From Rotaria macrura (Eukaryota > Rotifera > Eurotatoria > Philodinida > Philodinidae), in assembly GCA_900239685.1 (NCBI GenBank), contig OENT01000063.1, positions 62,001 to 126,000 on the forward strand: a DNA stretch of 64,000 bases, read 5' to 3'. A model generated the notes under the pieces. The model saw only the letters and a list, made by a program, of their open reading frames with translations. It had not been told where the DNA came from and ran no database searches. Both the position numbers and the translations under genes were made by a program. Of this stretch, positions 37,692 through 49,770 are shown piece by piece (within the stretch, counting starts at the first letter, position 1; every line of letters begins with the position of its first letter).

Positions 37692-38589
37692 AAATTCTAC
37701 TCTTGTATTGTTTTGTTTTTGTAAGAGTGAAAAAAAGCCCCAAATAAAAAAAAAACATGTTGACAATGATTTATTATTGTCGTAGAAATTTATGGATTCG
37801 AGCGAATTGCTATTTCGTTTTCATTAGTCCTTTGAATATTCGATACAAAATAGACGTTTTGAGAAATGAGACAAAGCATAGAAAACGAATTAGTAAAACT
37901 TGTGATCACTTTGACGAGAACTATGTCCTTCATAACATATGATGCAGATCATGTCATCGAATAAAATACCCTTTAGTTTTTGTTTTCCTGAAAATCAGGA
38001 ACTTTTTATCTTTTCTCTATTATGAAAAAACTAATTAGTTCTTCATTGAAAATAATCTACAGTACTTTTCTCTCGTGTTTATAAAATTATCACCGAGATT
38101 TTGTAAAACATCAAAGATGACCAATATATATCACTATTGATATGTTAAAGTTCGTTGAAAGACAACACTGATTTTGTTTGTGATGAATTCATTTATTTGA
38201 AAATTAGCTATGATATTGTATTAGTCAATCGATCTACCTTTTCATGCTACTAACCATACGATGATCGACAATGTATGTAGATATTTGAATACAAAACTGA
38301 AATTCGGTCAATAAAAACGAAAACTATGTCAAATCAAGTTATTTCATATTAGTTCATTTGTTTGACAAACATTTCTTCTAGTGTTCTCGTTGAAAATTTG
38401 TCCTTGTTTTTATTTTCTGCTTGTAATGACTTTTATTTTTGAAAGTAACATGAATGAAATCTCTTCACAGCATTTATATTGCTTGTCCATATACTCATCA
38501 TCAAATATTTCTTACATGATCTATAAATAACAAAGAAAAACAATGAAGAAAGTGTTCCAGTTTTTTTCTTCTAATTCAAAAGAAACTAG
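37692..38589. other. Convergent intergenic region
   Basis: 3' ends of DCAF13 and the glycosyltransferase face each other here. I see only the DCAF13 polyadenylation signal and AT-rich DNA. Confidence 0.6.
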
Positions 38590-39873
38590 CTAATTAGTTT
38601 CTTTTAATGATCGAGAAGGTTGATTCGGATCGCTCTCGTTATTGATTGAATTCCATATGTGAACATATTCATCAGCTACATCGCTAATACCAGAATGCAG
38701 ATTAGACATGCATATAAGTAGTTTAGGATCGTAGGTAAAATATTCATGACAATTGAGTCCATTAAGAGTAGTTGAATAAATAAAATGTACATCGTAAAAA
38801 TGTTCATGTTGTACCTTAGCATGATCTCTTAAAATACCTGTTATGTAAGCATCACCAACACGTGTAACTGCGTGTGGACGTTGTGCTTGAATACATAGAT
38901 TATCACGACCGGCTTTTGTTAACAAATATCCGATACCAAATGTGTATGGTGGATAATAATAACCTGGATACTCTTCTTCTGTAACAATATAACGTCCTTT
39001 ACGATCAACTTGTGATTTATATCTGAACCAACCATACATGATTGGTATCTGTGGAAGTGTTTCATTTTTTAAAAATTCAGCAACAATTCGAGCTAAGAGC
39101 GGCGTATTTAAATGAATATCTTCATCAACTTTGAATATAAATTGTATACTTGGACAATAATATTTACTCCAACATAGTGCTGCTAATTCTTTATACGATA
39201 CAACAGGATAAGTTTCTGGTAAATTGACTACGATAACATCTAATGATGTACAAGAGAAAAACACATGTTTCTTATATTATTCATTTGAGATAAGTACAAA
39301 TTTACCATGGTAAATTTCTTGTTCTTTTTCAATTTGTTTTAACATGGAATCGTCAACACCGACTAGAAACGTAAGACGTATTTCAATTTCAGAATAATCT
39401 CGTAGAGTACCCCAAGTTGATCGAATAGCTTCACGTATATGAACATTACTTGCACGTGATAATATGGCAATTAATAAAGTTTTTTTAGGATCGATATCAA
39501 AACAAGGATTGATAGAAGGGTTTTGATATTGTATACGTTTATGAACCTGATAAAATGGATGAAATCCATATGGATTATCGTCTACGTCCTCATTATCATT
39601 ATTTTTTGATTGATTATTTCTTGTTTGATTCAAACTAGGCTGTTCACTTGACGTTAACGATGGTTCATATGCATATAGAATTATACTAACAGTAAGTAAT
39701 ACGATAATAACAATTATTTTAACATAATTACTCGTCAGTGTTGATGAAGGATGTAAATTTGAACGAGTCATATCGACATGCTTTCGTTCATAAATATATG
39801 TACCGAAGTAAGAATCATTTTCATCAATTGAAGAAGCACTGTTTCGTTTCATCATATTTCTTGGTTTAGTCAA
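38590..39873 (-). CDS. Beta-1,3-galactosyltransferase-like enzyme (GT31)
   Basis: Two exons (39873-39306 and 39239-38590) split by a 66-nt intron, 405 residues. It is a type II Golgi membrane glycosyltransferase: short basic cytoplasmic tail, one helix at about residues 50-68 (VKIIVIIVLLTVSIILYAY), an Asn-rich stem, then the catalytic domain. Family marks are RASNVHIREAIRSTWG, LTFLVGVDD, FKVDEDIHLN (the DxD metal site as DED), YPPYTFGIGYLLTKAG and VGDAYITGIL. The last replaces the usual Glu-Asp pair of GT31 with Gly-Asp. Donor and acceptor sugars cannot be told from the sequence. It could equally be a beta-1,3-N-acetylglucosaminyltransferase. Confidence 0.9.
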
Positions 39874-40792
39874 AGAGAAATCAATGTCGAATTAAAAGAT
39901 CTATACAAAGAATGCTTCTTGGTTAATAGTTTGTCTTTTGTTACAATTTGCTATAAATAACAAAAAACAGTCTATGATAAACGTTTGTATACTTTAGTTA
40001 AATCGATACTTAAATGTTGGTTTAAATTCAACAGTTTTGTATCAACATTCAAATAAATAATTTTGAAAACATAATATCATATTAGTAAACATGGACACGA
40101 AGACTTCTAAATAGAATATTAAGACAAATATTGTTCGATATGTTTAGAAGGTTATGATAGTCAACTCTTAAATGAACCGATTCGGAAGAAAGGAGTCAAG
40201 GTAAAAGTACTGTTTTACATTTTATTCAAGTTGTTCGAGAAAATAATCGTAAAAGCAATAAGGTACTTATTCATGATGGCGGTGTACACGTTTCATTTTT
40301 TTTTTCATATACCTATGTGTCGTTCGATCCTTGTCACTATTTGATAGAGAAAGAGCAACGCATCAATGCATCTTCGAACATGTAAAAATTTCAACATTAC
40401 ATTTTTTTAATCTTTTCCATCTAACTTTCTTTTGTCGATAAGTAATTAAGTCATACACTATGTTTCTTCCGTGTCATCGTCAGTACTTTTCTACTATCTT
40501 ATAGCACGCGTATAACACTAGTTCGATTACATTCATATTGATTACTTCTATATATGGATAAGTAATGAGTTTTAATCAAGACAAAAAAATATGATATTAC
40601 TTTTAGTCTCACTTTTGTTTGGTTGTCAAGTAAAATCGAAAACGATATAAAAAAATCTCAAATATCATACTTGTATACACACATGAAGAAATTCGAGATG
40701 CTGATGTTCTCTATAATACACAAGAGAAATTTCGTCTCTACCTTTATAACAAAAGTCATTTCTTACTTAATCGATCTTTTAAAACACCCGGG
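39874..40792. other. Intergenic between divergent genes
   Basis: About 0.9 kb with no ORF of interest. It separates the glycosyltransferase and the four-span membrane protein, which are transcribed away from each other, so it should hold both promoters. No motif stands out. Confidence 0.55.
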
Positions 40793-41558
40793 ATGCAACC
40801 AACATATTTGTATACGTCTGACTATGATAAAGAAATGCAATGGCGTTCAAAATTCTCTATCGTAGTACCAATTATAATTGGATTCTTACAAATGATTTTA
40901 ACATTTGCTATTGTTGGTCTTGAAATAGCATCTGTAGTTATAAATCCAGTTCAAGGAACACTTTATGCTGGTTTTTGGCTATCAATAATATTCACTTTTT
41001 CATGGATATCTATGTTCACATTAGGTATGTGAAAAAACAATCAAAATCTAATCTTTCATGTTGTCTCTTTTATGAATAGTTTGTTGTCATCGTTCACGTA
41101 AATGTGCATTATACGTATTTTTCATATCGATACTTTGTGCGGCTGCAGCTATAACATTGATCGTTTTAGATGCTGTATTTATTGGAAATATTACTAAATG
41201 CTATTTTACAGATGCCAATTGTAGAGATTTAGCATCGTCTTATACTCGACAATCCGGCATACCACTTGGTCGAAAAGTGCAAGTTTTGAAAGCTCAATTA
41301 GCTATGGCAGCTGCCTTGTTAGCAACAGCTCTTTTATACATGCTTCTTTTTATTTTGGCTATGTTGGGTTCTCGAAGTGGAAATAATCGTGTTCTGATCG
41401 AAAATTCTCAAATACCAGTACAGGCTACTCGTCAATATGATCAACAATCACCAAAACCAGCATGGAAATCAACTTCAGTACCTGTTACATATGAACCAAG
41501 TCAACTTGAATGTCCTCATTGTGGCACATTGATTAAATTGGCACAAAAGAAACGATAA
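40793..41558 (+). CDS. Four-span membrane protein with C-terminal CxxC motif
   Basis: Two exons (40793-41024 and 41080-41558), 236 residues. Four hydrophobic helices are clear: about residues 20-46 (FSIVVPIIIGFLQMILTFAI), 54-77, 86-112 and 158-182. The loop between helices 3 and 4 carries two Cys (CYFTDANC), and a Cys-Cys pair follows helix 2 (VCCHRSRKC). This layout resembles MS4A/TMEM-type tetraspan proteins but I cannot name a family. The cytoplasmic tail is Pro/Gln/Ser-rich and ends ECPHCGTLIKLAQKKR. That CPHC pair looks like half a zinc ribbon and, if real, could help dimerisation. An AATAAA lies about 20 nt after the stop. Confidence 0.82.
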
Positions 41559-41770
41559 ATTTCAACTGAAGATATTCAAATAAAACATTCTATCGATTTT
41601 TTTTTCAAAATGTTTTTAGCTTTTCTTGGGGTTCGCTAATAAAAAAAAACAAGTTGTTAACATTCAGTAACAGGATTTTCTTTTTGTCCAAAAACACAAA
41701 AAAGATAGACTAAAAAACAAGAATCTTATTTCACTAAACACTAGATAATAATGAAAGAGAAGATGATAGT

Positions 41771-43174
41771 TCAATCATCATTGACTTTAACATAACTATC
41801 GTTGTAAACTATTTGCTTTTGTTGAATATGTGATTGATTTATTGAATGTTGCGAGTGTTTTTGTTGCATAACTATTTGAAAAGAGAACAAAAAGAAAATT
41901 AGTAATACCATAAATATGGAAGTTTACCCATATCAAACGACAAATCAGATGTTGTTTGGTTGGATTGAGATAAAAAATTCTCTGGTACTATGGAAACAAA
42001 AGAAGAAGTTAATTTTACAGGTTAGAATTACTAAAAAAATAAACCTTCGTTTTTAAAATTTTTATTATTATTTAATCGAGTCGATAAGAAATGACGACGA
42101 TGTTGAATTGAAATATCATGTTCTAAACATCAAATATACTTTCATAATTAAAAATAGTTTGATATAAAAGTAAACATACTGAAGTTTGAAATTTCAAAAG
42201 GCTTATATCGTATCGATTGTAATCGTTGACATTCTGCTTGAAGTGTATCATATTTTTCATTAAGTTTGACTAAAAGTTCTTGTAATCTATTAATGGTTAC
42301 TTCGTGTTCTTTACATGATAGACATGAATTCATTGTTTGATTTTGATTTTCAATAAGTTGATTTAATTGATGAACTCGTTCTTTCATTGTAACATATTCT
42401 TTTTACAAGAAAAGAAAAAATGTAACTAAAATGAATTTCTATCAATTCTATTTTCTTTAAACTAAGTTTACCCATCTGAAGAACAACATAATCATTTTCT
42501 TTAGTTCTTAATTGAGCCTTACAGTTGATTAAGTTTTGAATAGTCTTTTGTAATAAGTTTTGATATTGATCATCGATACAATGTTCTTTTTTGTCATCAC
42601 TTTTTCTATTTTTTTCATCTATGATTCTTGTACTCTGTTGTTTACGACATGTTCCACGATATTCAATATTATGTTGAGCACGTGGGAAAATATTTTTGTG
42701 TATATCAATATTCTTCGGTGAATTATTTTTATTTAGAAACATCTTATCAACCGAATCATAGTCATCGAATTCAACGAGTATACGATTATGCATATAATTA
42801 TCTTCGAATTTTACAACAGGACCAAAACTTTCACAATAATTTCTTAATTTTTGGTTATTGAACTGTTTATTAAGTTTACTGTAGAGAAATACGCTTGATA
42901 CAGGTAAAAGACGTTCAGTAAATGAACATAAGTGAGATGGAAGTAATCGTTTGACAAATAACGGATAGCAATCGATTGAATGTGGTCTTTGACGAAGAAC
43001 AACATTGACAGCATAGGATGATGCAAATGATATTAAAGCAAAACAACACGAATTAGTTGCACGACGACGATGAGATTCGTATTTTATAATAGTAGAATTA
43101 AAGCGTGAAAAATAATTTTGAATCGTTTCATCATCTAGTTCACAGATGCCATCAACAAATATTTCAACTGACAT
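41771..43174 (-). CDS. RNA-recognition-motif protein with coiled coil
   Basis: Five exons (43174-42472, 42398-42180, 42122-42045, 41987-41928, 41871-41771), 386 residues, phases all matching. RRM 1 covers about residues 1-80 (RNP2-like VEIFVDGI, RNP1-like NSCCFALISF). A second, more divergent RRM covers about 92-170 (SVFLYSKLNKQFNNQKLRNY, then RILVEFDDY). Residues about 195-305 are a coiled coil (for example INRLQELLVKLNEKYDTLQ) with a CLSC pair. The tail is Gln/His-rich. RNA binding plus self-association is inferred. I do not recognise an orthologue. Confidence 0.8.
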
Positions 43175-45228
43175 TATAGCAAACAGCTTGATTTTCTTTC
43201 AAAAACAAATGTATTTTCTTCACAGAAAACAAGGCGGTATTGATTTTAATAGATATTCTTGTTGTATAGTTTTTAATTGATTTCCGAAAGAACGATGTAC
43301 GAAATAGACGGAACGTAGAAAATAATATGAAAACGAATAATTTATTCCAGTCACATTTCTAAGCGTCGTCGAAATCGATCGTTCGATTTAACGAACGCTG
43401 AAATATCAGTCACGTTGCTGAAAGAAAGAGAATAAAAGAAAAAGAGCCATATTTGATTACTATCCAACAATAGTTCTTTTTGTTTTTATCATAAGCAACT
43501 TTATATGTACAGGCAATATAACTTCTTTTTAGAACAAGGCTTCAGTTCGATAGCATAATTTTTGTTGCCGTTAAGAATTGTCTTATGCCTGAAGAAATAT
43601 TTCTCTATGATAAATATAAATCTTGTTTTACGACTTGGACTGTTATTAAAAACTTCGTTTAGATAAAATTCAAGTGATTCGTTTTTCATCTATGCATTCT
43701 ATTCATTGATTATGAATTGTGTATTAAGATTAGTTAATGAATGATTGTTAGAACTAAATCATGCGTGATAAAGTTTTGTTTTTAAATTTAAACATTCTAA
43801 GTTATTGCATATTGAGTAAATGATTGTCTTTTTTTTATTTGAGTTCCTGTTTTCAAACACTTTTGAACATGGTGACAACATTGTTGTCAACTAAAAATTC
43901 ACAAAAGTACAAATGATTCCATATCATTTGAGGTGTAATAAAACTTATCATTTTCTACAAAATCTAATACATTTTGTAATAAAAAAATGTACGATATCTG
44001 TCATAGATGAACAGCTTTTTCAAAAGTGTTGCCGATGTTCACTGAAGACAAATTCTATTGTAAAGAAGTCTTCACTATCTTATATTGAAATAGTGCATGG
44101 CATCCAGTAGATTATCATAATCGACCAGTAAACATAGAAGTGATGGATGTTTTTGTTGTCATAAAGTAATGAATTATTAAAATCCTACACAACCGTTCAC
44201 CAATTCCTTTATTTTGTATGATAAGCTTTTGAGCTTTATTTGCCAAGTACTTTTACATCATGACACTGCTGTCACCTTAATTATCTGCAGCACTTGATTT
44301 TCAGAAATCATATGAATACATACATGAGCAAACCAACCATTCTACAGAGATGCATGTCATAGTAGATATTCTCTGAAATCCTCCGTTAATCGGAGTAGCA
44401 TCATACCGAAAGCAATATATAAGCTAGAAGAATGTTAATTGAAATGGTAAAACATCATTCTGGAGTGTTATTGAGATTGAAATACAACCATGAAGGAAAA
44501 CATAAATCACAGATCGATGAATAATGTTGTCTAGGACAAACATGCTTTAAAATTATCACAAAACTTCAACATATATTTACAGTTACATGTTCTAATTAAA
44601 TATTATAATTACAGATCTTTTCGTTTTTTCTAAAAACCAAAATAATTTAAAAACTTATAAATTGTTGACTCTGCTTAACTCGATCGTTTGTCTAATAGTG
44701 AGACTGCGCGAGTTATAGATACTTTGAAATAGTCATAAATTTATGTAATAAAAGAAAAAACAGAAACCATTGTACAAGAAACGTTTCTATTACAATGCTG
44801 GGTAATGCTCAATCGATCGATGATTATTCAAGTATTCGACCACAATCAATGAACTATAGATTTTTAAGAATCTATTCAACATATCAATACCAGACTACTA
44901 TTTAGTGCATTCATGTATCCATCAAACAGACAATTATGATAAACATTTCTTTGACTGATCACGTTGAGAACTATCAGCACAAGAAAACAATCAAGATTAT
45001 TTTTAGAAATTATCGATCTTCAAATAACCTTGGTAGTCGATATTCTATCTTTAATTTTCATTCATGATAATACATCGCTCTCATGTATCAATTCAATAAA
45101 TTCTTTTGATTGGACTGACAATGATGAGTGAATATCTTCAACGTATACAAACAATGGACAAGTTTATCAGCTTTTTCTTTTCTATTTCTAAAACAATTAG
45201 CCATAAGAAAAATGCCAGTTTCTACTGA
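43175..45228. other. Intergenic, nothing recognised
   Basis: About 2 kb of AT-rich sequence. The short ORFs on both strands have no family features or splice partners. Confidence 0.5.
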
Positions 45229-47700
45229 ATGATTAGTTTATTTTTCGATATAAAAATGCTTGCAAGAACAAGTTCATTATTGTTCGTGACACATAGTACC
45301 ATGATCATCAATGTCTTATTCGTTCTTGTAATAACTACTGTTATTCATGGCCTTATATCTAGCAGTAAAAATCAAATCAGAAATGAAGATAGAACAACGA
45401 TGTTGACTGTAGCTGATGAATCCTCAACATCCTATGAAGGCTATTTATTTTTCGAAGTTTACATCGAAAAGCATTGGTCCATCGATGAATGCATTCGAGA
45501 GAAATCAATTCGATATATGTATAATCTATACAAATGTGAAATTCGATAAAACAGATAACATTATGCAAGGTATTGAAATTATGAATGATGGTAGTTGGTT
45601 TGGATCAAGTGAGTTAATTAATTATTTTCTTTTATCCATATGAATATTCTTTTGTCTATTGTAGCTTGGAAGCCAAGATGTAATTATCTCAGTGGTGTAG
45701 ATGTGACTCAAATGAATGATCGATGGATTGTTTCAGACAATCCTATTTTTATTTCTTTTGTAGAACTAAATAAAACCGTATGTTACGCATAGCATTCTGT
45801 AGTTTTACCAAGTTATTTTTTGTCATTTTTATTGTTCATTTAAAAAGAAAAATAGGGAAACATAATAACAAATCTGGACAAGAACCCTTGATGTTTTTTA
45901 TTCAATTAATAAAATAAAACACAACGACTTTCAGTTAGGCATTATATATTCGCGAATTAACTTTCGGTGCAAGAACTATTGGATCGACATCGGACATATT
46001 ATGATACACAGTTGTCTTTTCAAAATAGTGTCTTATTTCTTAAATGATGGATATATAACATTGAGCAACATCACATCATATGACAGATGCATTGCTTTCT
46101 TCTCAGTATTGTTTTTAATGAGACAGAGGTAAACGAGAGACATTGCTATGCACTTACCAATAGGTAATTTATCTAAGTTTACATATATTAAAGAATTTTA
46201 AAATGTACATGTAGAATGTAGTCACATTGACAAGAAAATTTTACTTTTTTCTAATAAAAACTCATTAAATAAATGCAAATGACGACAAATATTTTAACAA
46301 ACAAAAAGCACTTCAGAAAGTAAATTTATTATATGAACGAGTATCATTTGCTACGAAGTCAATTGATTGCAATATATTGTAATAATTGTTCACAGATATC
46401 TTGTTTTTCTCTAAGATCTTTCACATTTGCTTGCAATCGTAAGAAACAGAAGTTATCTATCTTATTAGTACTCGAAATTCCCAATGCTCTGTTGCTTTCT
46501 TATTTAGTCATTCATGGAGTGGACAAAGAAAGTATCAGTAATGTAGGGAAAACAAGCAAATCCGTCACTTCTATAATTTAACACATCTGTTCTATTGGAG
46601 ACTGTTCGCGTCGCATTGAATTCAAGATAAATGATCTGTTATATAATGACGCATCAGAACCAAATCTATTTATTATTCCTCAGACTATTCTTGTATTCGA
46701 AGGAAATAAATGCTCCAATTATTTATCATGATGAATTCCCTCCTCTTGTAGTGTACAATCGACAATGAATATATTTTCTCTATTATTATCTATCCATATA
46801 GACGAAGTATCTAGAATCTAAATATTACTGTATTACAATTTCAAGTAATTTTCCTCTTCGATTTTCATGTATCAATGGAGAAATCGTATACAAATACTGT
46901 CCAATATTTCATCATGTAATAGTAAAGGTTTGTAGAAGATTTTCAAGGATGATATCTTAATGATATAAGATATACTTTTATTTTATTAAGCAAATAATAG
47001 ACAAGTCTCAACATATGACCCTCAATCAGCTTGCTTGAAGTATCCATTGAAAATGACAAATTGTTTTTTTTTCGTATCCCTATATTCTTAACTCATATTT
47101 CGCAAAATAATCCTTTTGACATTTTCAATGGATACTTTTATGAAAGACAAAAGTGGATTGTATGCTGATTTCTGTTGAATTTATTTTATCTGAAATAACT
47201 CATGTTGCTAATCTTACTATACTAGATCAGTAACTCTATACATAGGACACCAAAAAATTCCAGATCAATTCGTACATAAAGTTCTACGAATCACTTTAGT
47301 GTGCAAGACATGTTACTTTAGTTATCAATATGGATGGATTCTTTGAATTCTCATCTCAAGGTTAGTTATAACACTTTTAGGAACTATGTGTGCTGGAAAA
47401 AATAAAATCTTTCATAAGCCTTGCCTATTAAACGATACAATATTCGAAGATATTTGCATAGGATTTCCTTGCCAATACTTGAACGTACAACTTTGTAATA
47501 CAGTAATATTTAGATTCTGGATACTTTGCATATGTAATTAGATAGATAATGGTTGAGAAAATGCATTCATTGTCGATTGTACACTACAAGAGGATGGAAT
47601 CATGATAAGTAATTGGAACATTTGTTTCCCCTGAAAACAGATCATTTATCTTGAATTCAACGTACCACAGACAGTCCTCAATCTAACAGCTGTGTTACGC
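45229..47700 (+). pseudogene. Coding-like fragments, probable decayed multi-exon secreted or membrane protein gene
   Basis: Several stretches look coding but do not form one clean frame. At 45229-45607 a hydrophobic lead (IINVLFVLVITTVIHGLI) is followed by a plausible ectodomain that changes frame near 45520-45545, where no intron of possible size fits. A good intron then joins 45607 to 45664, leading to TWKPRCNYLSGVDVT up to a donor at 45778. Further Cys-bearing pieces follow at about 46590-46730, 46800-46927, 47385-47510 and 47642-47720 (for example CLLNDTIFEDICIGFPCQYL), some with splice-like borders, others with in-frame stops. The simplest reading is a degenerate gene. A live gene with unusual small introns or a sequencing error remains possible. 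The family is unknown. Confidence 0.35.
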
Positions 47701-49435
47701 TATAGAAGTAACGGATTTGTTTGTTTCTCCTAGTACTATGTAGTATTTTCTTTTTACATTCAACGAATGGTTTAAAAAACGTACGACAAATGCTCGTCGA
47801 TAATTGCACCCGAAGAGTCCTATTGAGTTTCGAGGCACGATGTTTACCTGAGTTAAAAACTTATTTTAATAAAATTGTTTCCGTCTCTAGTATGAGAATC
47901 GCCCCCATAAGGTCTATATAAACATCAATCAACATTCGACTGTTTCGATTTTTACAAACATATTCGATAAAATCATTGTAAGTGTTCATGTAAAACGTTT
48001 TTTTTTTTGTAAAGGTATCATGACATTGATAAATGTAGTAGCGATAGTTGTTATAAATAACTCATCTATTTACAACGCTAGTAAATACATATACTGTCAG
48101 CATTGTGAATCTTCGATCGTGTTATTGCATAGACAATAATGCTTTAATGCAAATTTCCGCTGATTTGAACAGAAATTTAGTCAGACTAACAACCGAATGA
48201 GACTAGACATAGGAGTGGTAGATAAGCGTTCCTTTTTTTAAAGCAAAACAAAGATAATGTGGTACCCCTAACTACATGGTTTGTTTTCCATTCTACATAA
48301 TGTTGTCATCTTACTGTATCTTTTTGTGGATTCAAACGAGAAGTTTCCTTGTAGGCAAGTATTGTTTGTAAGAGATACTTGTGGTATATCAGTAATTGTC
48401 AGTGTAATCGTTGAAAATTCTGAACTAGCACTTTCCTCATTTCTAATTTCATAAGTACATTGATGAGTTTGTAGCCTTCGCATACAATATTTACAAAGAC
48501 ATCTAACCATTCATGTGGCAATATTAAATTCAGTTCTTGCGAACATCCTATAGAATAGTTGCATTACCAAAACATTTTAACAGGTAGAAATAATGCCGCC
48601 ATGAAACATTGCATCATCTATTCCAGTTTGTACCTTGTATTGCAGTCAGCAAGATCAAGTTTTGTAACAATTCGATATTTGCTGAAGAAAATGTTTCTGT
48701 TAGTTGAATACTTGAAGATCTTCGAAAAAATATTAGGCAATAACTACGAACGTCATAGGTAATGGAATTTTCATCTTTCTACGCGTCCATTTCTATCTGA
48801 TTTTATTGACAAAAACTGAAACAAGTAGTTGTTTTCCTTCTATCTTTGCTTCTACTAATCTTACTACAGCTTAGTCGAGTGAAAAATCATTTTCACTGGG
48901 GCCTCTCAGTAAGAAGCCTTCTCTTGTTTATGTTGTATTTCATCCTAATACGATTATCTGAAGCACTCAATGTAGAAACTTGTTAATCACGGGACGTATT
49001 TGCGTATACTATACTATGTTTTTACTTATCCTATCATCGATTCGTTGTATTTTTGAATTTCTATAACCTTCATAAAAGACTTCAATTTTCCTTTGACAAA
49101 TATTTGATGTAATCGTTGCCATGTAAATCATCATATTTATTCAAAATGAACGCAAGCATAGAGAGAAAAAGAAAGTTTTATGGTAATCTATTCGTTCTGT
49201 TCTTTATTCTTTTTTTACTATTTTCTTTATTACACGTGAGCGTGAAGTAGTTTCTTAAACAGCAATAGAACTATTTTTTTTTTGTATTTCGACATTACGA
49301 AGAAAAAAAAATGTCATTGAATGATTAATTATTTAAATAAAGAAAAAAAAAATCTTGGAACATGCAGCGAAAGTATTTTTTTATTTATCATGCATCAATC
49401 TATTTTTTCAACAAAATTATATAGATATTGAAGTC

Positions 49436-49476
<41 letters not shown>

Positions 49477-49502
49477 CAAATATTCACAAGAGGAAAAACA
49501 CC
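47701..49502. other. Intergenic or degenerate sequence with TA microsatellite
   Basis: A minus-strand ORF at 48268-48510 includes an ectodomain-like stretch (STITLTITDIPQVSLTNNTC) and may be another fragment, but no splice partners were found. A TA microsatellite spans 49439-49471 just before the small membrane protein gene. Confidence 0.4.
49439..49471. repeat. TA dinucleotide microsatellite
   Basis: About 16 TA units 32 bp upstream of the microprotein start codon. Confidence 0.9.
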
Positions 49503-49770
49503 ATGACAATACCAGTCGTTATTGTCGGTGTTGTCGTCCTATCTGTGACAATTACTGTTTGTACACTTATTTTATTTGTAAGTATTTTAATCGTACGAAA
49601 GAAAAAGAAAATGATTGGTATTCTCTACATGTATAATTTTCTTTCTACTGTAGGGATTTTGTATATGGCCGGTTATTCAAGATATTCAAGAATCTAAACG
49701 TCTACAAGAAAGAGAAAGCAAACAAGCAGATCCATATGGTTTTCTGAATGTTAGTACTGAGAGAATTTGA
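49503..49770 (+). CDS. 63-residue single-pass membrane microprotein
   Basis: Two exons, 49503-49577 and 49654-49770, joined in phase 0 by a 76-nt intron with good donor (TTT|GTAAGT) and acceptor (TACTGTAG). The product begins MTIPVVIVGVVVLSVTITVC, a membrane helix of about residues 3-30. A charged cytoplasmic-like segment follows (IQDIQESKRLQERESKQ), ending YGFLNVSTERI. Either it is a free-standing microprotein or it is the membrane exon pair of a longer gene whose ectodomain lies upstream in the decayed region. The in-frame ATG and lack of a strong acceptor before it favour the first. No family is recognised. Confidence 0.55.
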
